Shown: piece after piece, positions 5,626-6,764 of the stretch | Layout of the letters: each line of letters starts with the position of its first letter | Position numbering within the stretch: position 1 is the stretch's first letter | Assembly: GCA_001805125.1 (NCBI GenBank) | Contig: MHEF01000101.1 | Coordinates: 2,498 to 9,261, forward strand | DNA from: Nitrospirae bacterium RBG_13_39_12 | Lineage (GTDB): Bacteria; Nitrospirota; Thermodesulfovibrionia; Thermodesulfovibrionales; SM23-35 | Direction: 5' to 3' | Length of the DNA stretch: 6,764 nucleotides | The notes under the pieces: model-generated | Told to the model about the DNA's origin: nothing | Databases searched by the model: none | The model's input: the letters and a program-made list of their open reading frames with translations, nothing else | Translations under genes and position numbers: made by a program

Positions 5626-6764
5626 TCAAGCTTCAATGCCGTAATCCTTAATTTTTGTAAGAAGGGTCTTGTAGCTTACCTGAAGTATTTCTGCTGCCTT
5701 GCTCTTGTTACCCTTTGTTTCCTTCAATGCACCAATTATCCTTTGAGTTTCTGCCAGCCTCAAAGCTTTTTTGGATACATCTTCAAGAGTTCCATCATAA
5801 GATACGGCCCCTTTTGCAGACTCAAAAACAGATTGCCTGGCAAGAACAAATTGCTCTGGCGTAATAACATCTCCGTCACAAAGGATAATAGCCCTTTCTA
5901 TTGCATTCTCAAGCTCTCTAACATTTCCCTTCCAGTGATAGTTCATCAGCATTGCAAGTGCCTCTTTTGAAATGCCCTTTGCAGGAGTCTTTATCTCAAG
6001 GCAGTATTTATTTAGAAAATATTCTACGAGTAGGGGAATGTCTTCCCTTCTCTCTCTTAACGGAGGGATCTTTATCGGAAATACGTTCAATCTGTAGTAA
6101 AGGTCTTCCCTGAATTTATTTTCCTCAACCGCCTTTTCAATATCCTTATTGCTTGCCGCAACAATCCTGACATCAACCTTAATAGTCCTGCCAGCCCCTA
6201 TCCTCTCGATTTCACCTTCTTCAATTGCTCTGAGAAGTTTCGACTGTATTGTCAGATCCATATCGCCTACTTCGTCAAGGAATATGGTGCCCTTATCAGC
6301 AAGCTCAAATTTACCCAGTTTTTTTGCATCAGCACTTGTAAAAGAACCTTTTTCGTGGCCGAAAAGCTCTGATTCCAGGAGATCTCTAGGAATTGCCGCA
6401 CAATTAATTGGCACAAATGGGTAATTCTTCCGATTGCTAAGATTATGTATAGCCCTCGCAAAGAGCTCTTTACCTGTGCCGCTTTCGCCGAGCAGAAGCA
6501 CTGTAGTTTTCGCAGGTGCGACTTTTTGCACTATTTGCGCAACATCAGCAATTTTCTCACTTTTACCAATAATTCTTGGGAATCCAAACTTCGACGTAAA
6601 TTCTTCTTTGAGAAGGATATTTTCAGTCAGAAGCCTATGTGTCTCAAGCGCCCTCTTTATAAGCATCAAGAGGTGATCTGTATCAAAAGGCTTTGTAATA
6701 AAGTCAAAGGCACCCTCCTTCATTGCCTCTACAGCTAATTCAACGGAACCATATGCTGTCATTA
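5626..6764 (-). CDS. Sigma-54-dependent NtrC-type response regulator, C-terminal part (cut by right edge)
   Basis: Transcription activator of two-component systems: phosphorylation of a receiver domain licenses an AAA+ ATPase that remodels sigma-54 RNA polymerase. Numbering from the first Met inside the window, residues 1-40 are the end of a receiver domain, with the conserved Thr in MTAYG and Lys24 in KPF. The phosphoacceptor Asp lies outside the window. That Met is internal, since the frame stays open to the edge. The AAA+ domain has Walker A GESGTGKE (92-99), the sigma-54 contact loop GSFTSA (139-144) instead of the usual GAFTGA, Walker B GTIFLDEVGD (158-167), Arg218 and Arg224 in the FREDLYYRL arginine-finger stretch, and GNVRELENA (279-287). 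A Fis-type helix-turn-helix closes the protein (about 339-376, KSKAAEIL then SYKTLLTKIKDYG). The partner kinase and target genes are not visible. It may or may not control the yebC cluster. Confidence 0.95.
   Translation of the reverse strand, partial: MTAYGSVELAVEAMKEGAFDFITKPFDTDHLLMLIKRALETHRLLTENILLKEEFTSKFGFPRIIGKSEKIADVAQIVQKVAPAKTTVLLLGESGTGKELFARAIHNLSNRKNYPFVPINCAAIPRDLLESELFGHEKGSFTSADAKKLGKFELADKGTIFLDEVGDMDLTIQSKLLRAIEEGEIERIGAGRTIKVDVRIVAASNKDIEKAVEENKFREDLYYRLNVFPIKIPPLRERREDIPLLVEYFLNKYCLEIKTPAKGISKEALAMLMNYHWKGNVRELENAIERAIILCDGDVITPEQFVLARQSVFESAKGAVSYDGTLEDVSKKALRLAETQRIIGALKETKGNKSKAAEILQVSYKTLLTKIKDYGIEA

Noticed and set aside
5743..6738. Plus-strand frames and a minus-strand 64-codon frame (6267-6461) across the regulator gene
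   Set aside because: They overlap the continuous NtrC-type reading frame, whose motifs are all in order. There is no sign of a frameshift that would bring the alternative frame into use.
6760..6762. ATG at the right edge as the true start of the regulator
   Set aside because: The frame stays open to the edge and this Met falls inside the receiver-domain motif MTAYG, so the gene continues outside the window.

Overview
All protein genes in this window lie on the minus strand, so transcription runs from the right edge to the left. In that order they are: the C-terminal part of a sigma-54-dependent (NtrC-type) response regulator, cut by the right edge; yebC; a DUF502-family membrane protein gene; glmU; glmS; and the N-terminal 187 residues of a UvrD/PcrA/Rep-type helicase, cut by the left edge. 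There is no tRNA, rRNA, CRISPR array, transposase or supportable plus-strand gene.

The DNA is fairly AT-rich, with long AT-rich intergenic stretches and strong Shine-Dalgarno sites. Gene content is chromosomal housekeeping of a Gram-negative-type bacterium with sigma-54 regulators. The AT bias, the NtrC-type C-terminal helix-turn-helix and the C-run/G-run palindrome inside glmU remind me of Nitrospirota or of Desulfobacterota-type bacteria. This is an impression; the sequence does not settle it.

Region by region (minus-strand order): 6764-5626 regulator; 5625-5420, a 206-base spacer with a weak terminator-like hairpin, a perfect 8-bp inverted repeat and spaced ATACC/GGTAT motifs, which must hold the signals for the next unit; 5419-2570, a very tight cluster yebC, DUF502, glmU (1-nt gap, then a 4-nt GTGA overlap); 2569-2511, a short spacer that can encode an 18-codon leader ORF ending 1 nt before glmS; 2510-684 glmS; 683-564, a spacer with a plausible sigma-70 promoter and two inverted repeats; 563-1 the helicase.

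GlmS (fructose-6-P to glucosamine-6-P) and GlmU (glucosamine-1-P to UDP-GlcNAc) are the first and last enzymes of the route to UDP-GlcNAc, the precursor of peptidoglycan and lipopolysaccharide. The middle enzyme GlmM is not here. YebC is a translation or regulatory factor and DUF502 an uncharacterised inner-membrane protein. Their tight spacing with glmU suggests co-transcription.

I see no complete undescribed system. The most interesting points are an in-frame palindromic insertion of about 22 codons in the GlmU uridyltransferase domain, the apparent lack of a Shine-Dalgarno site for glmS combined with a short upstream ORF that ends next to its start, and a GSFTSA variant of the sigma-54 contact loop in the regulator.
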